Assembly: GCA_004565275.1 (NCBI GenBank)
Contig: SDOX01000019.1
Span: forward strand, 554,340 to 618,339
Direction: 5' to 3'
From: Nannochloropsis salina CCMP1776
Taxonomy: Eukaryota > Sar > Eustigmatophyceae > Eustigmatales > Monodopsidaceae
Length of the DNA stretch: 64,000 nucleotides
A program made the position numbers and the translations under genes. Shown here piece after piece: positions 63,560 through 64,000 of this stretch (positions are counted from its first letter, which is position 1; every line of letters starts with the position of its first letter). A model generated the notes under the pieces. The model searched no databases, had not been told where the DNA came from, and saw only the letters and a program-made list of their open reading frames with translations.

Positions 63560-64000
63560 ATGATTTCATCGCATCATTTTTTTGGGGCCCTGCTCTTATT
63601 TTTGTCCGGTCGGGCGGCCATGGCTTTTAGCTCTATTCGTCGGCCCTCCCGCACAAATTCTCGCCCGTGGCTCTGCATGACAACGACAAACCTACAAGAT
63701 GAGCTAACAGTAGCAATCAGTACGGCTCGTAAGGCTGGCATCGCAGCAAAAAGGCTGCAAAAAACTTTGATTGAAACGAAACGTGCGGCGATCGAGAAAT
63801 CCGATAGCAGCCCCGTCACGATTGCGGATTATACCGTGCAAGCTCTAGTCATTGCGGCCCTTCGTGTCTCCTTTCCTGGGGACCAAGTGGTGGCCGAAGA
63901 GACTTCAGGCGTACTTCGGCAAGATCCAGTCGCCTTAGCAGCTGTTATGGATGTTTTCCGGCTCGAAAGTGGCGAAACATATGTCACTGAGGAGAGTTTG
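63560..64000 (+). CDS. SAL1/HAL2-type 3'(2'),5'-bisphosphate nucleotidase, 3'-partial
   Basis: Open from the ATG at 63560 to the window end (147 codons). A signal peptide (FFGALLLFLSGRAAMA) is followed by FSS and an Arg/Ser/Pro-rich stretch, a heterokont plastid-targeting layout. The enzyme part starts near residue 46: AISTARKAGIAAKRLQ, then KSDSSPVTIADYTVQALVI, FPGDQVVAEETSG. These match the KxDxSPVTxxDxxxQ and the first metal-binding Glu-Glu (VAEETS) of HAL2/SAL1 proteins in the inositol monophosphatase superfamily. SAL1 removes the 3' phosphate of PAP, a by-product of sulfation, and in plants acts in chloroplast-to-nucleus signalling. The remainder of the catalytic core lies outside the window. 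Confidence 0.85.
   Translation, partial: MISSHHFFGALLLFLSGRAAMAFSSIRRPSRTNSRPWLCMTTTNLQDELTVAISTARKAGIAAKRLQKTLIETKRAAIEKSDSSPVTIADYTVQALVIAALRVSFPGDQVVAEETSGVLRQDPVALAAVMDVFRLESGETYVTEESL

Noticed and set aside
1-64000. Mobile elements, virus-like elements, CRISPR arrays, bacterial operons
   Set aside because: No transposase, reverse transcriptase, integrase, capsid or terminal-repeat structure was seen. Introns and monocistronic genes show a eukaryotic nuclear region.

Overview
This 64 kb window is nuclear DNA of a photosynthetic stramenopile, most likely a eustigmatophyte alga of the Nannochloropsis/Microchloropsis type. The evidence is GT-AG spliceosomal introns, monocistronic genes on both strands, a violaxanthin/fucoxanthin-type light-harvesting protein, and several proteins whose signal peptide is followed by the phenylalanine that marks heterokont (secondary red) plastid import. 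The species call is inference. Genes are close together, often with divergent starts 100-600 bp apart and convergent ends under 450 bp apart.

Layout. 0.4-2.7 kb: GPN3 GTPase (-) and three tRNA genes, Gly(CCC), Ser(AGA) and Ser(CGA); the Gly gene carries a 48-nt insert in its T loop. 2.8-16.2 kb: an FxPx-repeat coiled-coil protein (-) starts 102 bp from a giant myosin (+, about 3355 aa) that ends in a phosphagen (guanidino) kinase domain. 16.5-25 kb: SLC25 carrier (-), METTL3 m6A methyltransferase (-), PRA1 trafficking protein (+), plastid-type GST (-), light-harvesting protein (+). 25-39 kb: RNA polymerase I subunit RPA1, DENR, a WD40 protein and arginyl-tRNA synthetase, all +. 39-49 kb: DDX60-like helicase, a second SLC25-like carrier with a signal peptide, and a VHS-GAT adaptor, all -. 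49-61 kb: HFM1/MER3 meiotic helicase, glycerophosphodiester phosphodiesterase (GDPD) and an SPX-MFS phosphate transporter, all +. 61-64 kb: BAR-SH3 protein (-) and the 5' part of a SAL1/HAL2-type phosphatase (+) cut by the window end.

Functional themes are translation and ribosome production (RPA1, DENR, ArgRS, tRNAs), RNA processing (METTL3, DDX60-like), membrane traffic (PRA1, VHS-GAT, BAR-SH3), phosphate handling (GDPD next to SPX-MFS) and plastid function. Exon boundaries were chosen by eye. For most spliced genes the phases close exactly to a whole number of codons, which supports the models.

The most striking object is the myosin. It keeps its ATPase motifs, has a roughly 2000-residue repetitive helical tail, and carries a full-length phosphagen kinase fold whose nucleotide-binding residues look partly lost. 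The second is the tRNA-Gly gene with its T loop interrupted by a self-complementary insert, a candidate non-canonical tRNA intron. No mobile elements, CRISPR arrays or virus-like elements were recognised.
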